22,581 bases of DNA from an uncultured Peptococcaceae bacterium (lineage in GTDB: Bacteria; Bacillota; Desulfitobacteriia; Desulfitobacteriales; Syntrophobotulaceae), in contig CALBJS010000325.1 of the NCBI GenBank assembly GCA_937892995.1, forward strand, positions 1 to 22,581, given 5' to 3'. The notes under the pieces were generated by a model. The model was not told where the DNA came from. It searched no databases and worked only from the letters and a program-made list of their open reading frames with translations. The translations under genes were made by a program, and so were the position numbers. Positions 8,032 through 15,032 of the stretch are shown here, one piece after another; position 1 is the first letter of the stretch; each line of letters starts with the position of its first letter.

Positions 8032-8780
8032 TATCCGAACCTCCCTGTAATGTAGTCTTCAGTACGTTTATCTTTCGGCAGGGAAAATAGCTTTTCGGTA
8101 TCATTGTATTCAATAATTTCTCCTAGTAGGAAGAAGGCAGTTTTATCAGATACTCTGACTGCTTGCTGCATATTATGGGTGACCATAATTATAGTATATT
8201 TCTTTTTCAGTTCTAAAACCAGATCTTCAATCTTGGAAGTGGAAATCGGATCTAAAGCACTGGTAGGTTCGTCCATCAGCAATACTTCCGGTTCTACCGC
8301 CAGTGCCCTGGCAATACAGAGCCTTTGCTGTTGACCCCCTGATAAGCCTAGGGCACTTTTTTTTAAGCGGTCTTTAGCTTCCTCCCAAATAGCGGCATTC
8401 CGTAAGGACTGCTCCACAATTTCATCCAGCTTTAGTCTGGAATGAATTCCATGTGTTCTGGGACCAAAGGCAATGTTATCATAAATGCTCATGGGGAAGG
8501 GATTTGGCTTTTGAAATACCATGCCAATGCGTTTGCGGAGCTGATTAACATCAATATTCCCGTAAATGTTTTCACCATCAAGTAATACCTCACCTGTAAG
8601 GTGACAATCTACCACTAAATCATTCATTCGGTTCAGAGTTTTTAGCAGGGTGGACTTTCCGCAACCGGAGGGGCCGATAAAGGCCGAAATTTTGTTTTTA
8701 GGTAGTGCTATATTGACATTTTTCAAGGCTTGCAAATCTCCGTAATATAGATTTAAATTAGTTATTTTAATTTTTTCCAT
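8031..8780 (-). CDS. pstB: Phosphate ABC transporter ATP-binding protein PstB
   Basis: A 249-residue ABC ATPase that energises phosphate import through PstC/PstA. Walker A GPSGCGKST is at 36-44, the Q-loop Gln at 90 in MVFQKPNPFPMS (typical of PstB), signature LSGGQ at 146-150, Walker B LLMDEP ending at 170-172 with catalytic Glu171, and the H-switch His202. The AAAGGG binding site lies just before the ATG. It begins 22 bases after pstA. Confidence 0.97.
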   Translation of the reverse strand: MEKIKITNLNLYYGDLQALKNVNIALPKNKISAFIGPSGCGKSTLLKTLNRMNDLVVDCHLTGEVLLDGENIYGNIDVNQLRKRIGMVFQKPNPFPMSIYDNIAFGPRTHGIHSRLKLDEIVEQSLRNAAIWEEAKDRLKKSALGLSGGQQQRLCIARALAVEPEVLLMDEPTSALDPISTSKIEDLVLELKKKYTIIMVTHNMQQAVRVSDKTAFFLLGEIIEYNDTEKLFSLPKDKRTEDYITGRFG

Positions 8781-8802
8781 TCTAGTACCCTTTCCTAAAT
8801 TT

Positions 8803-9624
8803 TTAGCCTTTAGTCAGTTTTTTGGCTGCATATACGGAGAGTATATTGATGAGCAAAACAACAATCAACAGAACTACTGCTGTAGCATAAGCTTGATTAG
8901 TGTACAAGCCCTCGCCGGACAATACATACATATGAAGGGAGAGGGTTCTACCTGAGGACAACAGACTCTCGGGTACTTTTGCTACCGTCCCCGCTGTATA
9001 AAGCAGGGCGGCTGTTTCGCCAACTATGCGTCCCACGGCCAAGATTATGCCCGCGAGGATACCCGGAACGGCTACAGGGAGTACGACGGCAAATACTGTT
9101 CGCAGCCGACCTGCACCTAAGCCGAAACTGGCTTCCCTAAGACTATCGGAGACCGATTTCAAGGCTTCTTCGGAGGTCCTCATAATCAGAGGTAGGATCA
9201 TAATGGATAGGGTTACGGCACCGGCAAGAATTGAGAATCCCCAGTTTAAATAGGTAACAAAAAACAATAGTCCGAATAAACCATAGACAATTGAGGGAAT
9301 GCCGGCAAGGGTTTCGGCCGTCAGACGGATAAGTTCAACCAGCTTGTTTCCCTTTTTAGCATATCCAACGAGATAAATAGCGGTAAATAACCCCAAGGGT
9401 ACAGCAATTAGGAGAGATAATAAGGTCATAATAACTGTTGTGATTATAGCAGGAAAGAGGGAAACATTTTCAGAGGTATATTTGAAGGCAAACAGGGAAG
9501 GTGTCAGATGGGGGACACCCCTTACTAAAATGTATCCGATTAGAAAGATTAAGACCCCAAAGGTTACTACTGCCGCAGTCAGCACCAGAAATGCAAAAAA
9601 TAAAGAAAGCGGATCTTTTTTCAT
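8803..9624 (-). CDS. pstA: Phosphate ABC transporter permease PstA
   Basis: A 273-residue membrane permease with six predicted helices. It has the PstA/PstC segment AGIPSIVYGLFGL (107-119) and the cytoplasmic EAA-type coupling loop REASFGLGAGRLRTVF (163-178) that docks onto PstB. GRIVGETAALLYTAG follows at about 199-213, typical of PstA. It starts directly after the pstC stop with no spacer, and its GGAGG binding site is inside pstC. Confidence 0.95.
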   Translation of the reverse strand: MKKDPLSLFFAFLVLTAAVVTFGVLIFLIGYILVRGVPHLTPSLFAFKYTSENVSLFPAIITTVIMTLLSLLIAVPLGLFTAIYLVGYAKKGNKLVELIRLTAETLAGIPSIVYGLFGLLFFVTYLNWGFSILAGAVTLSIMILPLIMRTSEEALKSVSDSLREASFGLGAGRLRTVFAVVLPVAVPGILAGIILAVGRIVGETAALLYTAGTVAKVPESLLSSGRTLSLHMYVLSGEGLYTNQAYATAVVLLIVVLLINILSVYAAKKLTKG

Positions 9625-10479
9625 TTACCTAACCCTCCTTGTCAGTGCCGAAAAGCTAAGGTTGATTAGCAGAATAAATACGAAAAGAACTACACCCGTA
9701 GCAATCAGTGCTTCTCGGTGAAGTTCGGCCGCATATCCCATTTCGAGGACAATGTTGGAGGTTAATGTACGGATTCCTTTGAGAATTCCCGCCGGCATCC
9801 TGGCTTGATTTCCTGCGACCATAATGACAGCCATTGTTTCTCCGATAGCTCTGCCGATGCCGAGTACGACAGCAGCCAGAACCCCTGATTTGGCAGCCGG
9901 CAATACAGCGAAAAATACGGAGCGTTCATGGCTTGCTCCAAGAGCCAGTGCTCCCTCATAGTAATGCTCGGGAACTGCACGGATGGCCGATTCGCTGACC
10001 CCGATGATGGTAGGGAGGATCATGATACCGAGCAGGATAGAAGCAGTTAAGATACTGCTGCCGCTGCCCCCAAAGACAGATCTGACGAGGGGGACTATAA
10101 GTACAAGTCCGAAAAAACCGTAGACCACAGATGGAATACCCGCCAGGAGTTCCACCGCGGGCTTGAGAATTCTATATAAGCCTTTAGGACAGAAACGAGC
10201 CATATATATCGCAGTCAGAATTCCGATCGGAACGCCGATTATTATTGCTCCACCTGTAATATAGATACTGCCGAGGATCATGGGAAAAATTCCGAAAGTG
10301 GCAGGGACGTCATTAGGTGACCATTGTCTCCCTAAGAGAAAATCAAAAAAACCAATTTTGCTAATAGCTGGGATTCCATTAGCAAAGAGGAAAATGCAGA
10401 TAAGGAGTACGGCAAGGATAGAGGTTAGGGCTGCCGTAAAAAAAATGCCTTTCATGATAGTTTCTTTATATTGTTTCAT
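9625..10479 (-). CDS. pstC: Phosphate ABC transporter permease PstC
   Basis: A 284-residue membrane permease partnering PstA. It shows AGIPSVVYGFFGL (113-125), the EAA-type coupling loop EGALALGASHERSVFF (175-190) and GRAIGETMAVIMVAG (209-223), all typical of PstC. The first helix is at about 13-34. GGAG lies 6 bases before the ATG, and the gene starts 15 bases after the pstS stop. Confidence 0.95.
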   Translation of the reverse strand: MKQYKETIMKGIFFTAALTSILAVLLICIFLFANGIPAISKIGFFDFLLGRQWSPNDVPATFGIFPMILGSIYITGGAIIIGVPIGILTAIYMARFCPKGLYRILKPAVELLAGIPSVVYGFFGLVLIVPLVRSVFGGSGSSILTASILLGIMILPTIIGVSESAIRAVPEHYYEGALALGASHERSVFFAVLPAAKSGVLAAVVLGIGRAIGETMAVIMVAGNQARMPAGILKGIRTLTSNIVLEMGYAAELHREALIATGVVLFVFILLINLSFSALTRRVR

Positions 10480-10494
10480 AGTTCACTCCATTTT

Positions 10495-11367
10495 TTATTC
10501 TGCCAGTTCGCTCCACGAGGTTATGTTTCCGGTAAATATTCCTCTAATATCCGCACTTGTCAATTCATTGACCGGATTATTATTATTAACGACGATGATA
10601 ATTCCATCCAGGGCAATTTCTTTTCCTGTTAGTATTTGTTTTTCACTATCCTTTAAGTCTCGACTAGCCATTCCGATATCGCAGGTTCCATCTATGGCCC
10701 CTGTCATCCCGGCAGTAGAGTCGCTGGTTTGGACTTCAATTTGGGCCTTAGCATTTATCTCTGAGTAGGCCTCTACCAGCTTTTCCATAATCGGAGATAC
10801 TGACGAAGATCCAGCTATCACAATTTTTCCTGAAGGCTTCTTACCACTATAGGCTACTGCCTTATCATCGGTTGCAATGTAGCTTTTCGCAATAACTGCT
10901 TGACCTTCGGCACTAAAAATATAGTCTACGAAATCCTTAGCAAGTCCTGTTGGTTCTCCTTTAGTGGCGATGTTAAAGGGCCTAGCTACCTTGTAGTTAT
11001 TATTTTTGATGTTCTCAGTAGTACCTTCCACACCGTCAACTTTAACTGCTTTGACGGTATCGTTGAGGGAGCCCAGGGAAATGTTACCGATAGCATAGGT
11101 GTCTCCGGCGACATTGGTCATCATTACATCGGTTTTGTTGGCTATAATAGCGTCTTTTGTGGTTTTATCTGTTTTGGAACCATCAGCACCTTTTTCTTCA
11201 ATTCCCATCAGTTCAATAAAAGCTCCCCTGGTACCGGAGCCGTCCTCACGGGATACAACGTTGATTTCTTTGGAAGTGCTAAAGCCTTCTGTTTGATTGT
11301 CGGAGCATCCGCTCAGTACAGCTATTATCATTACGCCAGTAAGAATCAATGCAATCTTTTTCTTCAT
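10495..11367 (-). CDS. pstS: Phosphate-binding lipoprotein PstS, circularly permuted
   Basis: A 290-residue lipoprotein, with a signal peptide and lipobox LSGC (lipidated Cys21). It captures phosphate outside the membrane for PstCAB. The order of its parts is unusual. Residues 34-160 (INVVSREDGSGTRGAF, then NVAGDTYAIGNISLGSLND, then RPFNIATKG...FSAEGQ) match the second half of ordinary PstS. Residues 180-290 (KIVIAGSSSVSPIMEKL, DIGMASRDLKDSE, ALDGIIIVVN, then IFTGNITSWSEL) match the first half. The protein thus begins where canonical PstS passes from IFTGKITNW to the SREDGSGTR phosphate loop, and ends just before that point. Both phosphate-binding Ser/Thr/Gly loops are intact. A strong AAGGAG site precedes the ATG. 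It is first in the operon. Confidence 0.93.
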   Translation of the reverse strand: MKKKIALILTGVMIIAVLSGCSDNQTEGFSTSKEINVVSREDGSGTRGAFIELMGIEEKGADGSKTDKTTKDAIIANKTDVMMTNVAGDTYAIGNISLGSLNDTVKAVKVDGVEGTTENIKNNNYKVARPFNIATKGEPTGLAKDFVDYIFSAEGQAVIAKSYIATDDKAVAYSGKKPSGKIVIAGSSSVSPIMEKLVEAYSEINAKAQIEVQTSDSTAGMTGAIDGTCDIGMASRDLKDSEKQILTGKEIALDGIIIVVNNNNPVNELTSADIRGIFTGNITSWSELAE

Positions 11368-11410
11368 TCCTTTAGTCTCCTTTTTTTGTTCTATGTTCTG
11401 CTCTAGGCCG

Positions 11411-11465
11411 ATTATACAAATTGAAAGTAAAGTTAGTATGATATCTTTTGTAAATTTGATGTAAA
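11411..11465 (-). promoter_or_regulatory. Probable PhoP-activated promoter of the pst-pho operon
   Basis: On the minus strand, TTTACA (11460-11465), TTTACA (11449-11454) and TTTACT (11426-11431) lie 11 and 23 bases apart, that is on one DNA face. A perfect TATAAT (11411-11416) follows 9 bases after the last repeat. The normal -35 position holds only ATACTA. Weak -35 plus TTWACA direct repeats with 11-bp period is the known layout of PhoP-dependent promoters in Bacillus. Transcription would start near 11404, about 37 bases before the pstS ATG. Confidence 0.65.
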
Positions 11466-11548
11466 ATTTTATTGCTTTTTCGAAAAAACAGCGAATAAAA
11501 CCGGAAGTATTGTCGCCAAAGATTGTTAAGTACTAACAGATTATAAAC

Positions 11549-11588
11549 GAATATTAGCACCCAAAACTTGGTTTGGGTGCTAATATTC
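11549..11588. repeat. Perfect 17-bp inverted repeat between speD and the pstS promoter
   Basis: GAATATTAGCACCCAAA (11549-11565) and TTTGGGTGCTAATATTC (11572-11588) are exact reverse complements around a 6-base loop. It begins 26 bases beyond the speD stop, so on the minus strand it is best placed as the speD terminator. The following sequence (GTTTATAAT) is T-rich but not a real T-run, so termination is an inference. Confidence 0.75.
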
Positions 11589-11614
11589 AGGGAAAACTAT
11601 GAATAACTATTATT

Positions 11615-12430
11615 TTAGAAAACATTCCTTCCGGAGAAGATCTCCAGCATCTCATGTTTGATCCTTTGTTTGATCCTTCTTCTCTTGCTAGGGGTGAGTT
11701 CGTCTTTCCCAGCTCCGAATAAGTAATGATCCAGGTTAAACTCTTTGAGGAGCATCTTGGTGTGGAAGATGTTATCTTGATAGACGTTAACATCGATCAT
11801 CTGGTATTTGTTCCTAGTATCCTCAGAGATGAAGTTCTGAATCGATTTAATCTTATGATCAATAAAATATTTGCGACCGCTAACGTCCCGGGTAAAGCCC
11901 CTAACCCGGTAATCGATAATCGCAATATCTGGCTCAAAGCTGGTAATAAGGTAATTTAGGGCTTTAAGGGGTGAAATTTGACCACAGGTCGAAACATCGA
12001 TATCAGCTCGAAAGGTACTGATACCCTTATCGGGATGATTTTCCGGATAAGTATGAACTGTAATATGACTCTTATCCAGATGGCCGACGATAGCATCCGA
12101 GGTAGGACCCGGGGTTTCATTTTCTTGTATTTCGAGGTGTTCTTGATTCAAAACTTGATTTTCGGCAACAAGCATGGTCACGCTAGCACCTTGGGGATCA
12201 TAATCTTGGTTAGCAATATTGAGGATATTGGCTTCAATGATTTCCGCTACCGAGGTGAGAATCTTGACTAAGCGATCAGCATTGTATTCCTCATCTATAT
12301 ATTCGATATATTTTTTATGTTGATCCTGGTTAAGAGCGTAACAAATATCATAAAAATTGAAGCTTAGTGTTTTAGTCAGGTTATTAAAGCCATAAAGTTT
12401 TAATTTTTTGTTGAGCGGTCTTATTTGCAT
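11615..12430 (-). CDS. speD: S-adenosylmethionine decarboxylase proenzyme, E. coli type
   Basis: A 271-residue pyruvoyl-dependent enzyme that makes decarboxylated SAM, the aminopropyl donor for spermidine. It is of the long (about 264-residue) E. coli class rather than the short (about 125-residue) Bacillus class. Autocleavage should occur between Lys120 and Ser121 in GHLDKSHITVHTYPE, turning Ser121 into the pyruvoyl group. His126 and Cys149 (DVSTCGQISPL) match the known processing and catalytic residues. I chose ATG at 12428-12430 because AAGGTG lies 8 bases upstream. A GTG at 12439 is nearly on top of that site. No spermidine synthase gene is next to it. It is divergent from murI and has a good promoter at 12527-12555. 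Confidence 0.92.
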   Translation of the reverse strand: MQIRPLNKKLKLYGFNNLTKTLSFNFYDICYALNQDQHKKYIEYIDEEYNADRLVKILTSVAEIIEANILNIANQDYDPQGASVTMLVAENQVLNQEHLEIQENETPGPTSDAIVGHLDKSHITVHTYPENHPDKGISTFRADIDVSTCGQISPLKALNYLITSFEPDIAIIDYRVRGFTRDVSGRKYFIDHKIKSIQNFISEDTRNKYQMIDVNVYQDNIFHTKMLLKEFNLDHYLFGAGKDELTPSKRRRIKQRIKHEMLEIFSGRNVF

Positions 12431-12434
12431 ATTC

Positions 12435-12453
12435 TTCACACCTTTTCACACCT
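12435..12453 (-). repeat. Tandem repeat holding the speD ribosome binding site
   Basis: On the minus strand AGGTGTGAA occurs twice, at 12445-12453 and 12435-12443, exactly 10 bases apart. The copy nearer the gene supplies the likely ribosome binding site, so there are two Shine-Dalgarno-like elements in series. Confidence 0.6.
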
Positions 12454-12526
12454 GTAATCATTGTATTATTTTCTTTTATTATTGCTCATAACTATACTCA
12501 ATAACTATTCTCTAATACATTAGAAA

Positions 12527-12555
12527 ATTATATACTTTTGCCTTTTATCTTACAA
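12527..12555 (-). promoter_or_regulatory. Probable sigma-A promoter of speD
   Basis: Minus strand TTGTAA (12550-12555), 17 bases, then a perfect TATAAT (12527-12532). The leader to the speD ATG is about 90 bases. Its -35 box is only 29 bases from the -35 box of the divergent murI promoter. Confidence 0.6.
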
Positions 12556-12584
12556 GACCAATAACTCATATTTATTGAAGAACA

Positions 12585-12614
12585 TTGGTAGGATACAAAA
12601 TTATAAGATATAAT
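12585..12614 (+). promoter_or_regulatory. Probable sigma-A promoter of murI
   Basis: TTGGTA (12585-12590), 18 bases, then TATAAT (12609-12614), 27 bases before the murI ATG. The binding site is GGGGG at 12632-12636. Confidence 0.5.
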
Positions 12615-12641
12615 TAATAAAAATAACTTACGGGGGAAAAA

Positions 12642-13409
12642 ATGAGCATAGCATTTTTCGACTCGGGTGTTGGGGGATTAACCGTACTCCAGGAAGCTTT
12701 GAAACAACTTCCCGAAGAAAATTTTATATATTATGCGGATACAGATCACGTTCCCTATGGGACTAAGACCAAGGAAGAGGTAAAGAAGTTAATTCTGGAA
12801 GCAGCGGGTTTTCTGTCGCAAAAGGGGATTAAAGCCCTGGTGGTAGCTTGTAATACCGCGACGAGTATTGCCATTAATGAACTCCGCCGGCAATATAGTT
12901 TTCCTATACTGGGCATGGAACCAGCCGTTAAACCGGCTGTAGAGAAAAATGGTTCGAAAAGAGTTCTCGTGGCTGCTACACCCTTGACTCTCCAAGAAGA
13001 AAAGTATCAAAACCTTGTATCCAGGGTGGATTATGCCCATATTGTAGATGGAGTGGCCTTGCCCGAACTCGTAGAATATGCGGAGGACTTTGTTTTTGAT
13101 CAACAATTAATAGTTCACTATCTAAGGTATAAGTTTTCTGCTCTGGATTTGCAGCAGTATGGCACTATAGTCTTGGGATGTACCCATTTCCCATATTATA
13201 AGAAGAGTTTCCGAGAAGTGTTTCCCGACGGTATAGATATTATTGATGGGAGTATGGGAACGATAAACTACTTGAAGAAAATCCTGAATGAAAAAGGTCT
13301 CGCTTCTGGGAAAGGGCGGAGGGAAGTAACTTTCTTTTCTTCAGGTAAAAAAGAAGAAAGGGATTCAAGATATACGAAATATTTAAGGTTATTAAATTCA
13401 ATCATTTAA
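12642..13409 (+). CDS. murI: Glutamate racemase
   Basis: A 255-residue cytoplasmic, cofactor-independent racemase that interconverts L- and D-glutamate to supply D-Glu for peptidoglycan. Family motifs are complete: FDSGVGGLTVL (6-16) with Asp7 and Ser8, YGTKTKEEV (39-47), the first catalytic cysteine Cys70 in VACNTATS, and the second, Cys180, with His182 in LGCTHFPY. The length is normal. It faces the permease gene, with only 15 bases between the two stop codons and no obvious terminator. Confidence 0.95.
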   Translation: MSIAFFDSGVGGLTVLQEALKQLPEENFIYYADTDHVPYGTKTKEEVKKLILEAAGFLSQKGIKALVVACNTATSIAINELRRQYSFPILGMEPAVKPAVEKNGSKRVLVAATPLTLQEEKYQNLVSRVDYAHIVDGVALPELVEYAEDFVFDQQLIVHYLRYKFSALDLQQYGTIVLGCTHFPYYKKSFREVFPDGIDIIDGSMGTINYLKKILNEKGLASGKGRREVTFFSSGKKEERDSRYTKYLRLLNSII

Positions 13410-13424
13410 AATGTAGTCTCATTT

Positions 13425-14708
13425 CTATGTGAAGATGATATGCTCCATGATGAGCACAGCTACGACTCCGACCACAAAGCCATTTCCTAAGATTGGTTTA
13501 AGCCAAATAGGAAAAGTAGCTAAAGCATTCTCCGGTAGAAAAGAAATAATGATACTGAGCATTAGAGGTAAGCCTAAAACCAAACCATGCTCCAATTTGA
13601 ATTGCTTTATAGAATTAAAAGCCAGGAGTAAACCGGCTGCGAATTGGGAACAAAGAACATAGATAAAAGTGCTGCCGATAACTACAGAGGGGATAGAACC
13701 AATAAGATTGATAGCAGGTGGTATAAAAGCCATAATCATTAATCCTGCCCCGGCAGGTATTAGTGTAAACCTCGAAGCTACACCAGTAGAAGCAATTACC
13801 CCAGGACTTAAGGAATAGTTTACCGGCCCTATAACTCCGAAGAAACCGGAAAGAACGTTAAGAAGCCCGGTCAAAGTAATTCCCCTAGAAGTACGTTTGG
13901 GCATCTGATCGGAGTTAAGCATCTCGCCGATCGACTGGATGGAACCTAAATCATTGATGGCCAAAGCTAGAAAACAAATTAAGAAGGAGATCAGGGTTCC
14001 AACATCGATGGCGAAGGTGGTATTGAAATCCTTAAAGAAACCTGCTAGGAAATCTGAATTAGCTTCAAGTGGGGTAAGGGTGTGGGGGAAGAGAAGAAAA
14101 TAGATGAGACTTCCGATTAACATTGCCCAGACTATAAGGGTTGATTTCCATATTCCTAGCAAATATTTATTAGCCAAGAACATACTAAAGACAAAAACCA
14201 ACGCAAAGACTAGCTGGGAGAGGGGATTTATGTGAGAAGTGCTAGAAAAGATAAGATCAATTATCATTGGGGTTAAAGTGAACGCTATGAGCATGAGAAT
14301 AGTAACCACGACCCGTGGGGTGAAAAGCACCTTTAAGTAACTGAACAAGCCGCTGATACTCAGAATTGCTAAGATAAGGCCCCCGATAAATATAGAGGAA
14401 TAGACAGTACTAATGTTACCCCCTTGGCTGGCAGTGATCCCTACCAGAAGTACTGCGGCCGGTCCAATGATTAGCGGCAGTTTATGTCCCCATAGTACTT
14501 GGACTAGAATGGATAGACCGATAACAAAAAAGACCTTCTGAATATAAACAATTTGGCGAGCGGGATCTTCAAACTGGAGAGTAGCGACGATCTTACCTAC
14601 GATTATGATCATAGGAATAGCGACCACCAGCCATTGCAGCCCGAAGAGCAGCATTTTTGGCCAAGATGGTCTATCCTCCAGGTTATATTTTAAATTTAGA
14701 TTATTCAA
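13425..14708 (-). CDS. NCS2-family nucleobase permease (uracil/xanthine type)
   Basis: A 427-residue polytopic membrane protein with 12-14 hydrophobic segments. It begins with the family-typical FGLQWLVVAIPM (22-33). It also has AINDLGSIQSIGEML (250-264), where NCS2 proteins carry the TM8 acidic substrate residue, and GVIGPVNYSLSPGVIASTG (291-309), equivalent to the NCS2 signature. In that signature the usual Asn of N-x-G is Ser (SPG), and the TM8 motif is I-N-D rather than the common E-x-x-G-D. The substrate cannot be named beyond a purine or pyrimidine base, probably with proton symport. The start is TTG (14706-14708) with AAGGA 9 bases upstream. A structured leader with a terminator (14807-14865) precedes it. 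Confidence 0.85.
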   Translation of the reverse strand: MNNLNLKYNLEDRPSWPKMLLFGLQWLVVAIPMIIIVGKIVATLQFEDPARQIVYIQKVFFVIGLSILVQVLWGHKLPLIIGPAAVLLVGITASQGGNISTVYSSIFIGGLILAILSISGLFSYLKVLFTPRVVVTILMLIAFTLTPMIIDLIFSSTSHINPLSQLVFALVFVFSMFLANKYLLGIWKSTLIVWAMLIGSLIYFLLFPHTLTPLEANSDFLAGFFKDFNTTFAIDVGTLISFLICFLALAINDLGSIQSIGEMLNSDQMPKRTSRGITLTGLLNVLSGFFGVIGPVNYSLSPGVIASTGVASRFTLIPAGAGLMIMAFIPPAINLIGSIPSVVIGSTFIYVLCSQFAAGLLLAFNSIKQFKLEHGLVLGLPLMLSIIISFLPENALATFPIWLKPILGNGFVVGVVAVLIMEHIIFT

Positions 14709-14747
14709 ATGACCACGTCCTTATAAACAACATTTTTGACACTTTCC

Positions 14748-14776
14748 TAAACCTATGTAAACCTATGCAAGCATAG
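14748..14776. repeat. 10-bp tandem duplication joined to a palindrome upstream of the permease
   Basis: TAAACCTATG occurs at 14748-14757 and 14758-14767 without a gap. The second copy runs into the palindrome CTATGCAAGCATAG (14763-14776). It lies between the leader terminator and the permease ribosome binding site and could be an operator or a second RNA hairpin. Confidence 0.55.
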
Positions 14777-14806
14777 AGGGTATAATTCAAGGTCAGACCT
14801 TCTAAT

Positions 14807-14829
14807 AAAAAAGGCGAGCTCCATCGCCT
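14807..14829 (-). terminator. Intrinsic terminator in the permease leader
   Basis: Minus strand AGGCGA (14824-14829) and TCGCCT (14812-14817) form a 6-bp GC-rich stem with a 6-base loop, followed by a T-run at 14807-14812. It lies about 100 bases before the permease TTG start, so it should act as an attenuator unless disrupted. Confidence 0.7.
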
Positions 14830-14865
14830 GTAACTTTCATTAGTATAGCACTAATTTTGAGCTCG
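14815..14865 (-). promoter_or_regulatory. Possible riboswitch or attenuator leader of the NCS2 permease, class unknown
   Basis: On the minus strand CGAGCTC (14859-14865) can pair over 7 bp with GAGCTCG (14815-14821). This encloses a small hairpin, ATTAGT/ACTAAT (14839-14855), and about 18 unpaired bases. The 3' strand of this outer stem occupies the loop and the descending arm of the terminator at 14812-14829, so the two structures cannot coexist. That is the usual arrangement of transcription-attenuating leaders. It does not match purine, PyrR, preQ1 or T-box signatures that I know. The rest of the 324-base spacer 14709-15032 shows only the tandem repeat described separately, and no clear promoter. 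Confidence 0.5.
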
Positions 14866-15032
14866 TTTCAAATACATGTCGAAAAAAATGATATAGAAAG
14901 ACTATGAATACCAAGAAATACCTAGTAGAATAAAAGCAAGTAGACCGAATATTTTACCTAGTTAGAATATTGTCTATTTGCTTCTTTTTCTATCTTTTTA
15001 AGCTTTAAAATTAGATTGGGGAGGGAATCTTC

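Noticed and set aside
10280..10768. A 162-codon plus-strand open frame opposite pstC/pstS.
   Set aside because: Antisense to two conserved genes, with no recognisable domain and no binding site.
10900..11406. A 168-codon plus-strand open frame opposite pstS.
   Set aside because: It lies antisense to a clear lipoprotein gene, has no ribosome binding site, and its composition reads like a shadow frame.
11372..11560. A 62-codon minus-strand frame between speD and pstS.
   Set aside because: It spans the PhoP-box promoter, has AT-rich composition and no ribosome binding site.
14763..14790. TATACCCTCTATGC in the permease leader recalls the 3' part of preQ1-I riboswitches (ACCCTCTA).
   Set aside because: No complementary GAGG-containing 5' stem or A-rich tail in the right place, and the gene is an NCS2 permease.
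14812..14829. GGCGATGG-loop-CGCC in the permease leader resembles the first stem of the fluoride (crcB) riboswitch.
   Set aside because: The conserved AAC-GC second helix and the 3' pseudoknot strand are missing, a T-run follows directly, and the downstream gene is not a fluoride exporter. The match is limited to one short stem.
14709..14880. Purine riboswitch or PyrR site expected before a nucleobase permease.
   Set aside because: No conserved TATA...GGTTT/TCTACC purine core and no PyrR anti-antiterminator motif can be found on the minus strand.
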